Shown here one piece after another: positions 14,010 through 20,797 of a stretch of DNA of 20,920 nt; position 1 is the first letter of the stretch; each line of letters opens with the position of its first letter. Origin of the DNA: Candidatus Yonathbacteria bacterium (GTDB taxonomy: Bacteria > Patescibacteriota > Minisyncoccia > Phycocordibacterales > UBA1550); the NCBI GenBank assembly GCA_003489395.1, contig DNMN01000061.1, positions 28,153 to 49,072 on the forward strand. Direction: 5' to 3'. The notes below the pieces were generated by a model. It saw only the letters and a list, made by a program, of their open reading frames with translations. It had not been told where the DNA came from and ran no database searches. Position numbers and translations under genes: made by a program.

Positions 14010-14020
14010 TCTGAAAAAGA

Positions 14021-14045
14021 AAAAGGCCGTACGAAACGGCCTTTT
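14021..14045 (-). terminator. Terminator of the 128-aa membrane gene
   Basis: AAAAGGCCGT (14021-14030), loop ACGAA, ACGGCCTTTT (14036-14045), with a T-rich tail on the minus strand. It is 10 bases after the stop. Confidence 0.85.
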
Positions 14046-14055
14046 AAAATGCAAC

Positions 14056-14442
14056 TTAAATCCAAACTGTCATTTGACGATAACGATAATAATCAAAAAC
14101 AGCAAGAAGTGCGCACCCAATGCTGAGGGAAAAATAGAAGTTTGAATCAACAATTGGATGCTGGTTTATTTCCGCCCTGACAACGTCAAGAATGAAGAAC
14201 AAAATACCTGCCACGCACATCACATTACAGCGGGCTAACCGCGATGTTCTTCTTGCAATTTCCAGGCTCTTCATAAAATTTTCTTTTTGGCTCGACGACA
14301 AGTCTGTGCGCTCGTCTACGAATTTTTGCGAATTTAATAAAGTTTTTTTACTTACAGCTATGGCAAGAACCAGATAGAACGATAGCGTCACGACTAAAAG
14401 CACCCACAAAACTACAGAAAAAACAGTTAGAAAATTATTCAT
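14056..14442 (-). CDS. Membrane protein of unknown function (128 aa)
   Basis: Three likely membrane segments: about 5-29 (LTVFSVVLWVLLVVTLSFYL region), 73-89 (VMCVAGILFFILDVV region) and 102-117 (FYFSLSIGCALLAVF). Between the first two is a charged helical region with RRTSRLARC. No family is recognised. A GAGGAG Shine-Dalgarno (14449-14454) is 6 bases before the ATG, the leader is about 40 bases, and the promoter has a perfect TTGACA. Its terminator is dedicated. It is divergent from dnaE, whose promoter lies 27 bases beyond this gene's -35 box. Confidence 0.7.
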   Translation of the reverse strand: MNNFLTVFSVVLWVLLVVTLSFYLVLAIAVSKKTLLNSQKFVDERTDLSSSQKENFMKSLEIARRTSRLARCNVMCVAGILFFILDVVRAEINQHPIVDSNFYFSLSIGCALLAVFDYYRYRQMTVWI

Positions 14443-14485
14443 GCAAATCTCCTCTTTCGTAATTTGTAATGTCCTACTACTTTCG

Positions 14486-14514
14486 ACAGTATCATTCTTT
14501 ATTGCTTATGTCAA
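14486..14514 (-). promoter_or_regulatory. Promoter of the 128-aa membrane gene
   Basis: Minus strand: -35 TTGACA (14509-14514), 17-base spacer, extended -10 TGA-TACTGT (14486-14491). Confidence 0.7.
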
Positions 14515-14540
14515 TCAGTTAGAATCTTGTGATGTCCATC

Positions 14541-14549
14541 TGGTATACT
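14541..14549 (+). promoter_or_regulatory. Extended -10 promoter of dnaE, predicted leaderless
   Basis: TGG-TATACT with the -10 at 14544-14549, ending 8 bases before the ATG at 14558. No convincing -35. Confidence 0.6.
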
Positions 14550-14557
14550 AGCCCAAT

Positions 14558-17500
14558 ATGGAAACTAAAGATCCAAAATTCATCCATCTCCACACACACT
14601 CTCACTATTCCCTACTGGACGGGCTTTCTAAAATTGACGAGATGGTCGCGCTCGCGAAAAAGCACGGGATGAATGCCATCGGGCTCACCGACCACGGCAA
14701 TATGTACGGCGCGATTGAGTTTTACAAAAAATGCAAATCGGCTGGAATCAAACCCATCATTGGCGTGGAAGCATATGTCACTGCAGGTTCTCGCCACGAC
14801 AAACGCCCTGGAATAGACAGTGAGCGTTTTCACCTCACTTTGCTCGCAAAAAATTTGCAGGGTTACAAAAATTTGATGCGTCTTGTTACTATTTCCAATT
14901 TGGAGGGATACTACTACAAGCCGAGAATGGACAAGGAGATTCTAAGGCAATACAGCGAGGGAATTATTTGTCTCTCTGGATGTTTCGGCGGAGAATTTTC
15001 GCGCGCTATTCGTCGTGGCGACATAGAGGGCGCGGAAAATGTCGCGCGGGAACACCAAGATATTTTTGGTGAGGAAAATTATTATTTGGAAATAATGCAC
15101 CACCCAGGTGTGGAAAATATTGAAGAGGTGCGGAAAGAAATTATTCGCCTGAGCAAAAAATTAAATATCCCTCTCGTCGCAACGCAAGACTCGCACTATC
15201 TGCACAAGGACGATCAGGACGCGCACGAGACTCTTCTCGCTATTCAAACCAACGGCGACCTGAATGATGAAAATCGTTTTTCTATGAAGGCGGATCTTTT
15301 TGATTTCATTGATACAGAAAAGGCGCTTGAATATTTTGCGAGCACTCCAGAGGCAGTGTGGAACACTCAAAAAATCGCTGACAAATGCAACATTGAGCTA
15401 GAGCTCGGCAAGTGGCTTTTCCCAGATCTAAAAATTCCTGACAATACGACATACGACAAAGAACTTTACCGACTCACATACGAAGGCATCGCTTTTCGCG
15501 GACTTGATAAAAAAGACGCAAAAGTTATTGAGCGAATAGAATACGAGCTCAAAGTCATTCGCGACAAAGGATACGCGCCGTACTTTTTGGTTGTTGCGGA
15601 CCTACTCCGATTTGCGCGCGAGCACGGGATCCTTACCAACATTCGCGGGTCCGTCGCGGGGTCCATCACTACTTACCTTCTCGGCATTACTTCGGTCAAT
15701 CCGCTGGAATACAATTTGCCGTTTGAACGTTTTTTAAATCCCGAGCGACCTTCTGCTCCCGATATTGATATGGACTTTGCCGACAACCGTCGCGACGAGG
15801 TGATAAACTACACGCGCGAAAAATACGGGCACGACCATGTGGCGCAGATTGGAACATTTGGAACGATGATGGCGCGTGGCGCGGTGCGAGACGTTGCGCG
15901 CGCGCTCGGGCACCCGTACATAATCGGTGACAAAATTTCACGCCTCATTCCTGAAGGCTCGCAAGGTTTTCCTATGACCATAGATACCGCAATAAAAATG
16001 ACTCCCGAGCTCGCTGACTTGTATAAAAACGACGCGGACACAAAAAAAATTATTGACCTCGCGAAACGACTAGAGGGGTGCGTGAGGCATATTTCCGTGC
16101 ACGCGGCTGGCGTGGTTATCGCTCCGCGACCACTTTACGAATTCACTCCGACTCAGCTTGACCCAAAGGGCGGAAAAATTATTACGCAGTACGATATGCA
16201 CGCGGTGGAAGACGCGGGACTGCTGAAGTTTGACTTCCTCGGCATCAGAAACCTCTCCATTTTGAGCGACGCGGTGCGTCTCGTGCTAGAAAGGCACGGA
16301 GTAAAAATAGACTTGGAGCATATTCCTCTTGATGACGCGAAAACATTTAGCATGCTTGCGAAGGGAGAAACAATGGGGCTCTTTCAGCTAAACGGTTCTG
16401 GGATGACACGCTATTTGAAAGAGCTAAAGCCAACAACTATTCACGACATAAACGCGATGGTCGCGCTCTATCGTCCCGGCCCTATGGAAATGATTCCTGA
16501 ATACATAAAGCGAAAGCACGACCCAAGGCTAATTTCGTATCTTGACCCAAGGATGAAAGAAATTCTCTCAATGTCTTATGGCGTGATTACGTATCAAGAC
16601 GACGTGATGATGATCGCGATTCACCTCGCGGGATATTCGTGGCTAGACGCCGACAAACTTCGCAAAGCGATGGGCAAAAAAATTCCCGCAGAAATGCAGG
16701 CGCAAAAAGAAAAGCTCTTGAAGGGATTTGTTGAGCACGGAAAACTTTCAGAAAAAAAAGCTCAGGAGCTTTGGCTTCTCATTGAGCCATTTGCCGCGTA
16801 TGGATTTAACAAAGCGCACGCCGCGAGCTACGGACGCCTCGCTTACCAGACTGCGTATATGAAGGCAAACTTCCCTATTGAATATATGACAGCGATTCTC
16901 ACCGCGGAGTCGGGCGACACGGAAAAGATTGCTGAGATTATTACCGAGTCCAAGCGAATGAACCTCCCTATTCTTCCGCCGGATATAAACGCAAGTTTTG
17001 GGGACTTTACTATTGTTGACAAATCAAGTCTTGGACCAAGCTCTGATTCTACTGAATCAGAAATTCGTTTCGGACTATATACAATAAAAAATCTAGGCAC
17101 GGATATTTCTGACGCCATCATTTCTGAAAGAGAAACAAACGGCGCGTTTACTTCGTTTAGTGACTTCCTAGAACGCATTCGCCATAAAAATCTTAACAAG
17201 AAATCTCTTGAGGCGCTTATCAAAGCTGGCGCGATGGATGCCATGGGCGAACGCGGAACGATGCTCGCCAACATGGAAGAGGCGCTAGAGTACAACAAAG
17301 CGCAGGGCAAGGAGATGAGCGGGCAAGAATCTCTTTTTGGAATTATGTCAGACCAGTCCAGCGTGCCTGCTCTACGTTTGAAGGAAGCTTCGCCTGTTGC
17401 AAAAAAAGACAGGCTCGTTTGGGAAAAAGAACTTCTGGGTTTGTATGTCTCGGGGCATCCGCTTGATGATCATCGCGACAAACTCGCTACCATTGGCACT

Positions 17501-17779
17501 ACTATTGAAACTGTAAAAACTCTCAAGGACGGAGCGCAAGCAGTTGCGGGCGGTATTGTGGAACACATTCACCACATCATCACTAAAAAAGGCGACAAGA
17601 TGGCGTTTGTAAAATTGACCGATATGACAGGAACTCTGGAGCTCGTCATCTTCCCCGAAGCGCTCTTCACTCACAAAGAATTTTTTGAAACTCCCGACAA
17701 GTGCATAAAAGTAAAAGGAAAAATTTCAGAAAGAAATGGCGAGAAGACTCTCATAGTAGAAAGAGTGAAGGAGTTATGA
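14558..17779 (+). CDS. dnaE: DNA polymerase III alpha subunit (DnaE)
   Basis: A 1,073-aa replicative polymerase. The N-terminal PHP domain starts HLHTHSHYSLLDGLSK (about 10-25) and contains GLTDHGNMYG; its His/Asp metal sites look intact. The C-family palm carries PDIDMDFAD near 400, with FDFLGIRNLSILSD and FQLNGSGMTRYL following. Later come the helix-hairpin-helix and OB-fold regions (AVAGGIVEHIHHI near 990) and the C-terminus IVERVKEL. It is slightly shorter than the usual 1,160 aa. Residues about 824-836 (SSLGPSSDSTESE), between DFTIVD and IRFGLYTIKNLG, look like an insert and contain a hairpin-forming stretch (17042-17061). A diverged copy of the last 20 codons lies at 18170-18232. The gene ends on the terminator at 17836-17868. 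Confidence 0.96.
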   Translation: METKDPKFIHLHTHSHYSLLDGLSKIDEMVALAKKHGMNAIGLTDHGNMYGAIEFYKKCKSAGIKPIIGVEAYVTAGSRHDKRPGIDSERFHLTLLAKNLQGYKNLMRLVTISNLEGYYYKPRMDKEILRQYSEGIICLSGCFGGEFSRAIRRGDIEGAENVAREHQDIFGEENYYLEIMHHPGVENIEEVRKEIIRLSKKLNIPLVATQDSHYLHKDDQDAHETLLAIQTNGDLNDENRFSMKADLFDFIDTEKALEYFASTPEAVWNTQKIADKCNIELELGKWLFPDLKIPDNTTYDKELYRLTYEGIAFRGLDKKDAKVIERIEYELKVIRDKGYAPYFLVVADLLRFAREHGILTNIRGSVAGSITTYLLGITSVNPLEYNLPFERFLNPERPSAPDIDMDFADNRRDEVINYTREKYGHDHVAQIGTFGTMMARGAVRDVARALGHPYIIGDKISRLIPEGSQGFPMTIDTAIKMTPELADLYKNDADTKKIIDLAKRLEGCVRHISVHAAGVVIAPRPLYEFTPTQLDPKGGKIITQYDMHAVEDAGLLKFDFLGIRNLSILSDAVRLVLERHGVKIDLEHIPLDDAKTFSMLAKGETMGLFQLNGSGMTRYLKELKPTTIHDINAMVALYRPGPMEMIPEYIKRKHDPRLISYLDPRMKEILSMSYGVITYQDDVMMIAIHLAGYSWLDADKLRKAMGKKIPAEMQAQKEKLLKGFVEHGKLSEKKAQELWLLIEPFAAYGFNKAHAASYGRLAYQTAYMKANFPIEYMTAILTAESGDTEKIAEIITESKRMNLPILPPDINASFGDFTIVDKSSLGPSSDSTESEIRFGLYTIKNLGTDISDAIISERETNGAFTSFSDFLERIRHKNLNKKSLEALIKAGAMDAMGERGTMLANMEEALEYNKAQGKEMSGQESLFGIMSDQSSVPALRLKEASPVAKKDRLVWEKELLGLYVSGHPLDDHRDKLATIGTTIETVKTLKDGAQAVAGGIVEHIHHIITKKGDKMAFVKLTDMTGTLELVIFPEALFTHKEFFETPDKCIKVKGKISERNGEKTLIVERVKEL
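17042..17061. repeat. Small hairpin within a probable insert in dnaE
   Basis: TCTGATTC, loop TACT, GAATCAGA: a perfect 8-bp stem. It is preceded by the short dyad CTTGG-A-CCAAG (17030-17040). Together they encode the polar Ser-rich stretch between DFTIVD and IRFGL. Confidence 0.55.
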
Positions 17780-17835
17780 GAAAGACAATTAACAACTTAC
17801 ATGTGACGATTGACAGGTTACGAATGCAAAATAAA

Positions 17836-17868
17836 AAAACCGGGCACCCATTGAGGCAACCCGGTTTT
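17836..17868. terminator. Terminator between dnaE and the 50-aa gene, usable both ways
   Basis: AAAACCGGG (17836-17844) pairs with CCCGGTTTT (17860-17868). On the minus strand a run of seven T follows, making it a strong terminator for the 50-aa gene; on the plus strand the T-run is shorter (dnaE). Confidence 0.8.
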
Positions 17869-17884
17869 AGTGTTCGTAGACATG

Positions 17885-18037
17885 TTATTTCCAAAATGCG
17901 AATACCATGGCAACAAGCATTGTGGCACCAACCCCCAGCATAATATCAACAGCGGGGGCATTTAGAAAATATAGAATGATACCGCCTATGACGGCTCCGG
18001 CACAAATCGAAACTGGCGAAATTTTTGTCACTTTCAT
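17885..18037 (-). CDS. 50-aa two-helix membrane protein, unrecognised
   Basis: ATG at 18037, TAA at 17885. The sequence has two hydrophobic segments, about 8-24 (PVSICAGAVIGGIILYF) and 32-49 (IMLGVGATMLVAMVFAF), after a short basic start (MKVTK) and separated by a brief turn (LNAPAVD). AAAGGG lies 6 bases before the ATG as a Shine-Dalgarno. A consensus-like promoter stands at 18117-18145 and a terminator at 17836-17868. The leader of about 73 bases can fold (GCGAATTTTCGC; CCTGCTCCTCAGG). The gene sits between dnaE and a relic of a second dnaE 3' end, so it probably arrived with that rearrangement. Confidence 0.65.
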   Translation of the reverse strand: MKVTKISPVSICAGAVIGGIILYFLNAPAVDIMLGVGATMLVAMVFAFWK

Positions 18038-18116
18038 TTCAATCCCTTTCACCCCGATTTACCCTGAGGAGCAGGTTGCGAAAATTCGCTAACTCAATGT
18101 TCAACTACTTTCTAAT

Positions 18117-18145
18117 AGTTTAGCATGTTTAGTGCAAAAAGTCAA
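18117..18145 (-). promoter_or_regulatory. Promoter of the 50-aa membrane gene
   Basis: Minus strand: -35 TTGACT (18140-18145), 17-base spacer, extended -10 TGC-TAAACT (18117-18122). Confidence 0.7.
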
Positions 18146-18169
18146 TACTCTAAAAACCCTTTGAAATAG

Positions 18170-18232
18170 GGCAAAATTTCCGAAAGAAACGGCGAGAAGA
18201 CAATGATCGTGGAGAGAGTAGAGGAGTTGTAG
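18170..18232 (+). pseudogene. Relic of a second dnaE 3' end
   Basis: The 21 codons at 18170-18232 read GKISERNGEKTMIVERVEEL followed by TAG, differing from the real DnaE C-terminus (17717-17779) at only two residues. The DNA differs at about 15 of 63 positions, mostly third codon bases. An in-frame TAG stands directly before it (18167-18169), and no start or Shine-Dalgarno exists, so it is not expressed as a protein. The synonymous pattern says both copies were once functional dnaE ends from diverged lineages. It is followed at once by a terminator (18233-18263) that may be the original dnaE terminator. Confidence 0.85.
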
Positions 18233-18263
18233 AAAACCCGTGGCTTTAGGAGCCACGGGTTTT
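18233..18263. terminator. Terminator of the 190-aa gene, bidirectional
   Basis: AAAACCCGTGGCT (18233-18245), loop TTAGG, AGCCACGGGTTTT (18251-18263). A further T follows on the plus strand. On the minus strand the tail is TTTTCTAC. It lies 16 bases after the stop of the minus-strand 190-aa gene and 1 base after the dnaE relic on the plus strand. Confidence 0.85.
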
Positions 18264-18279
18264 TGTTAACACTCTTGTA

Positions 18280-18852
18280 TCAGGGTTTAATGTTCTGAGG
18301 AATCAATTGCTTGAGACCGCGACTTCTGAAACTCTTCAGCCAGTCTTTTATTTTTCCGTCTGATGGTGGGAGAGGATCGCATGCAAAGATTAACGATCCT
18401 GCAACAAAGGTAGCTATAACGAACAGATCGTAGACAGACCCAACTACGCCAGAAAAATAAAAGACAGTTATAATCATCAAGTTCAAGATGCAAATAACTC
18501 TGACGAACATATGCAGTGGATTTATTTTTGATGGATTCGAACAGCCAGATTGCACCATTGCAAAAGCTTCTTTCTCACGATAGAAGGAAAAAAGTGAATC
18601 AATGAGCCCTGTTAATACGACACTCCAATATAGAAAAGGAGCGTCAATGGATAGAGCCACAAAAATACTGCTTTTAAGAATCGTCTCTGAAAAAATGATA
18701 CCGACACTGATGTCGAGAAGCGCAAGAGTTGAAAGAAGTGTAACAAAGCCATAAAGCCTGTGATTGCTGACACCCGTGAGTCGCTGAATGGCCTGACAAA
18801 TCTTTTCCGTTTCCGCAATGCTCCACGCATCAAACGCCACAATTATGTTCAT
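18280..18852 (-). CDS. Membrane protein of unknown function (190 aa)
   Basis: Starts MNIIVAFDAWSIAETEKIC. About four membrane segments: 33-56 (LYGFVTLLSTLALLDISVGI region), 66-90, 113-137 and 140-156 (FVIATFVAGSLIFACD region), with a basic tail (LKSFRSRGLKQLIPQ). No family is recognised. AGGGGGG lies 3 bases before the ATG, close to the GGGGGCAT leader end of the 111-aa gene. A candidate promoter is at 18897-18925. It is divergent from thrS and ends on its own terminator. Confidence 0.7.
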   Translation of the reverse strand: MNIIVAFDAWSIAETEKICQAIQRLTGVSNHRLYGFVTLLSTLALLDISVGIIFSETILKSSIFVALSIDAPFLYWSVVLTGLIDSLFSFYREKEAFAMVQSGCSNPSKINPLHMFVRVICILNLMIITVFYFSGVVGSVYDLFVIATFVAGSLIFACDPLPPSDGKIKDWLKSFRSRGLKQLIPQNIKP

Positions 18853-18896
18853 ATGCCCCCCTATAGGTTGTTAAGATACGAAGAATTTCTGATAAA

Positions 18897-18925
18897 AAAC
18901 TACCATTATTTTTGAATAATGTAAA
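18897..18925 (-). promoter_or_regulatory. Candidate promoter of the 190-aa gene
   Basis: Minus strand: -35 TTTACA (18920-18925), 17-base spacer, extended -10 TGG-TAGTTT (18897-18902). The -10 is weak, and the leader would be about 38 bases. Confidence 0.4.
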
Positions 18926-18942
18926 GATGGCTAAATACCCAT

Positions 18943-18970
18943 TTGAGATAAGCCCTAAAAATGGTAGAAT
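18943..18970 (+). promoter_or_regulatory. thrS promoter, predicted leaderless
   Basis: -35 TTGAGA (18943-18948), 16-base spacer, extended -10 TGG-TAGAAT (18965-18970). It ends 8 bases before the ATG at 18979 and overlaps the alternative upstream ATG at 18961. Confidence 0.65.
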
Positions 18971-18978
18971 GGGACGAT

Positions 18979-20733
18979 ATGGAAAACGCTGACAAATTAT
19001 TTAACATCCGCCACTCTCTTGCCCACTTGCTTGCTATTGCGGTGCTTGAAAAGGACCTGGGCGCAAAGCTTGGGATTGGGCCTGTTATTGATAATGGTTT
19101 TTACTATGACTTTGAATTCTCAAACGGTTACACCCCTACCCCTGAAGACTTGAAGGGTTTTGAAAAAGCGATGCGAAAGATGGTAAACAAGGGTCTCCCT
19201 TTTGAAGGGCACGAAATTTCCGTGGGTGATGCGAAAAAACTTTTTGCTAGCCAACCATACAAACTTGACCTCATTAATGAATTTGAGAGTGAAGGAAAAA
19301 ATCTTACTATTTACAAAACTGGAGAGTTTGATGATCTTTGCAAAGGTGGACACGTAGATAATACAAAAGAAATTCCTGCGGACGGATTTACCATCACGCA
19401 CACCGCTGGCGCGTATTGGCGAGGGAGTGAAAAGAACACAATGCTTACGCGCATTTACGGACTCGCGTTTGAAAGCGGTGAAGCTCTTGATGCACACCTA
19501 AAACAAATGGAGGAGGCAAAAAAACGCGACCATCGCAAACTCGGAAAAGAGATGGAGCTTTTTACTATTATTGACGAGGTTGGCGCAGGGCTTCCACTCT
19601 TTTATCCAAAAGGGGCGCTCCTCCGCAAAACTATTGAGGGTTTTATAAGCGAACAGCAGGAGAAGCGCGGTTACAAAGACATCTGGATTCCTCACATTAC
19701 AAAAGGAACTCTCTACGAAATCTCGGGGCACCTAGATAAATACGACGCAATGTACACGCCTATGAAAATTGACGAGCACGACTACTATGTGAAGCCAATG
19801 AACTGCCCACATTTTATGATGCTCTATAAAACGCTCCAACATTCATACAAGGAGCTTCCTGTTCGCTACACTTGCACAACGACCAATTACCGAAACGAAA
19901 AATCAGGAGAGCTTTCTGGGCTCACGCGTGTGCGATCTCTCACTCAAGACGACTGTCATGTATTTGCGCGACCAGACCAAATTGAAAAAGAAATTGATCT
20001 AATGCTAGATATGATAAAAGAGGTATACGCAGGATTTGGACTTTCAGATTTCTACGTTCGCATCTCGCTTCGTGATTCAAAGAACAAGGACAAATATATT
20101 GGGAACGACGAAGTATGGAACACCGCTGAGAACGCTTTGCGCGATATCGTAAAAAAGACTGGTTGGAAATATGAGGAAGCTGAAGATGAAGCCGCTTTCT
20201 ACGGTCCAAAGCTAGATTTTATGTTTAAGGATGCAATCGGACGCCAGTGGCAACTTTCAACTATTCAATTGGACTTTAATTTGCCGGAGCGTTTTGACCT
20301 CAACTACATAGATGAATCAAACGAAAAAATCCGCCCTGTAGTTATTCATCGCGCAGTGCTTGGTTCAACAGAACGTTTTATGGGTGTTATGATAGAGCAC
20401 TTTGCGGGAGCGTTCCCCCTTTGGCTCTCACCTGTTCAAGTAAAGATTCTTCCTATCAGCGAGAAATTTGCTGAGTATGCTGGAAAAGTTTACAAGGAGA
20501 TTTCAGGCGCAGGAATTCGCGTGGAGATGGACGATTCGGCAGAAAGCCTAGGCAAACGCATCCGCACCGCAAAAATTGAGAAAGTACCTTTCATTCTCGT
20601 ACTTGGTGAAAAAGAAGTTGAAGCAGGAACAGTGACGGTAGAGATGCGCGGAAAGGAAGCTGGCGAGACGCATTCACTCGCGGACTTTATTGAATACACA
20701 CTAGACGATATTGCTAAGAAAGCAATCTGGTAA
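18979..20733 (+). CDS. thrS: Threonyl-tRNA synthetase lacking the TGS domain
   Basis: A 584-aa class II synthetase charging tRNA-Thr. It opens directly in the editing domain: RHSLAHLLA (residues 11-19) gives the HxxxH pair, and LCKGGH near 120 the Cys/His pair. The catalytic core has the zinc Cys in MNCPHF near 280, motif 2 with TNYRNEKSGELSGLTRVRS, the zinc His in DDCHVF, and motif 3 with IHRAVLGSTERFMGV. The anticodon-binding domain follows (PVQVKILPISEKFAEYA onward). E. coli ThrS is 642 aa; the difference is the missing N-terminal TGS domain. The start at 18979 is preferred over the ATG at 18961, whose first codons form the -10 box. Confidence 0.95.
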   Translation: MENADKLFNIRHSLAHLLAIAVLEKDLGAKLGIGPVIDNGFYYDFEFSNGYTPTPEDLKGFEKAMRKMVNKGLPFEGHEISVGDAKKLFASQPYKLDLINEFESEGKNLTIYKTGEFDDLCKGGHVDNTKEIPADGFTITHTAGAYWRGSEKNTMLTRIYGLAFESGEALDAHLKQMEEAKKRDHRKLGKEMELFTIIDEVGAGLPLFYPKGALLRKTIEGFISEQQEKRGYKDIWIPHITKGTLYEISGHLDKYDAMYTPMKIDEHDYYVKPMNCPHFMMLYKTLQHSYKELPVRYTCTTTNYRNEKSGELSGLTRVRSLTQDDCHVFARPDQIEKEIDLMLDMIKEVYAGFGLSDFYVRISLRDSKNKDKYIGNDEVWNTAENALRDIVKKTGWKYEEAEDEAAFYGPKLDFMFKDAIGRQWQLSTIQLDFNLPERFDLNYIDESNEKIRPVVIHRAVLGSTERFMGVMIEHFAGAFPLWLSPVQVKILPISEKFAEYAGKVYKEISGAGIRVEMDDSAESLGKRIRTAKIEKVPFILVLGEKEVEAGTVTVEMRGKEAGETHSLADFIEYTLDDIAKKAIW

Positions 20734-20741
20734 TTTTAAAG

Positions 20742-20775
20742 AAAAAGGGCGACGCCTGCAGGCGTCGCCCTTTTT
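20742..20775. terminator. Terminator of thrS, shared with the convergent gene
   Basis: AAAAAGGGCGACGCC (20742-20756), loop TGCA, GGCGTCGCCCTTTTT (20761-20775), with a T-run on the plus strand and A-run/T-run on the other, so it can serve both directions. Confidence 0.9.
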
Positions 20776-20797
20776 TTGTATTTTTTTGGGTATTAGA

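Noticed and set aside
17776..17943. ATG overlapping the dnaE stop, opening a 55-codon frame
   Set aside because: It runs through the dnaE terminator and the antisense of the 50-aa membrane gene, and its product has no sensible features.
17907..18092. Plus-strand 61-codon frame between dnaE and the relic
   Set aside because: It is antisense to the 50-aa gene, which has promoter, SD and terminator on the other strand.
18170..18232. A functional small gene at the dnaE relic
   Set aside because: A stop codon directly precedes the homologous segment and there is no start codon or ribosome site.
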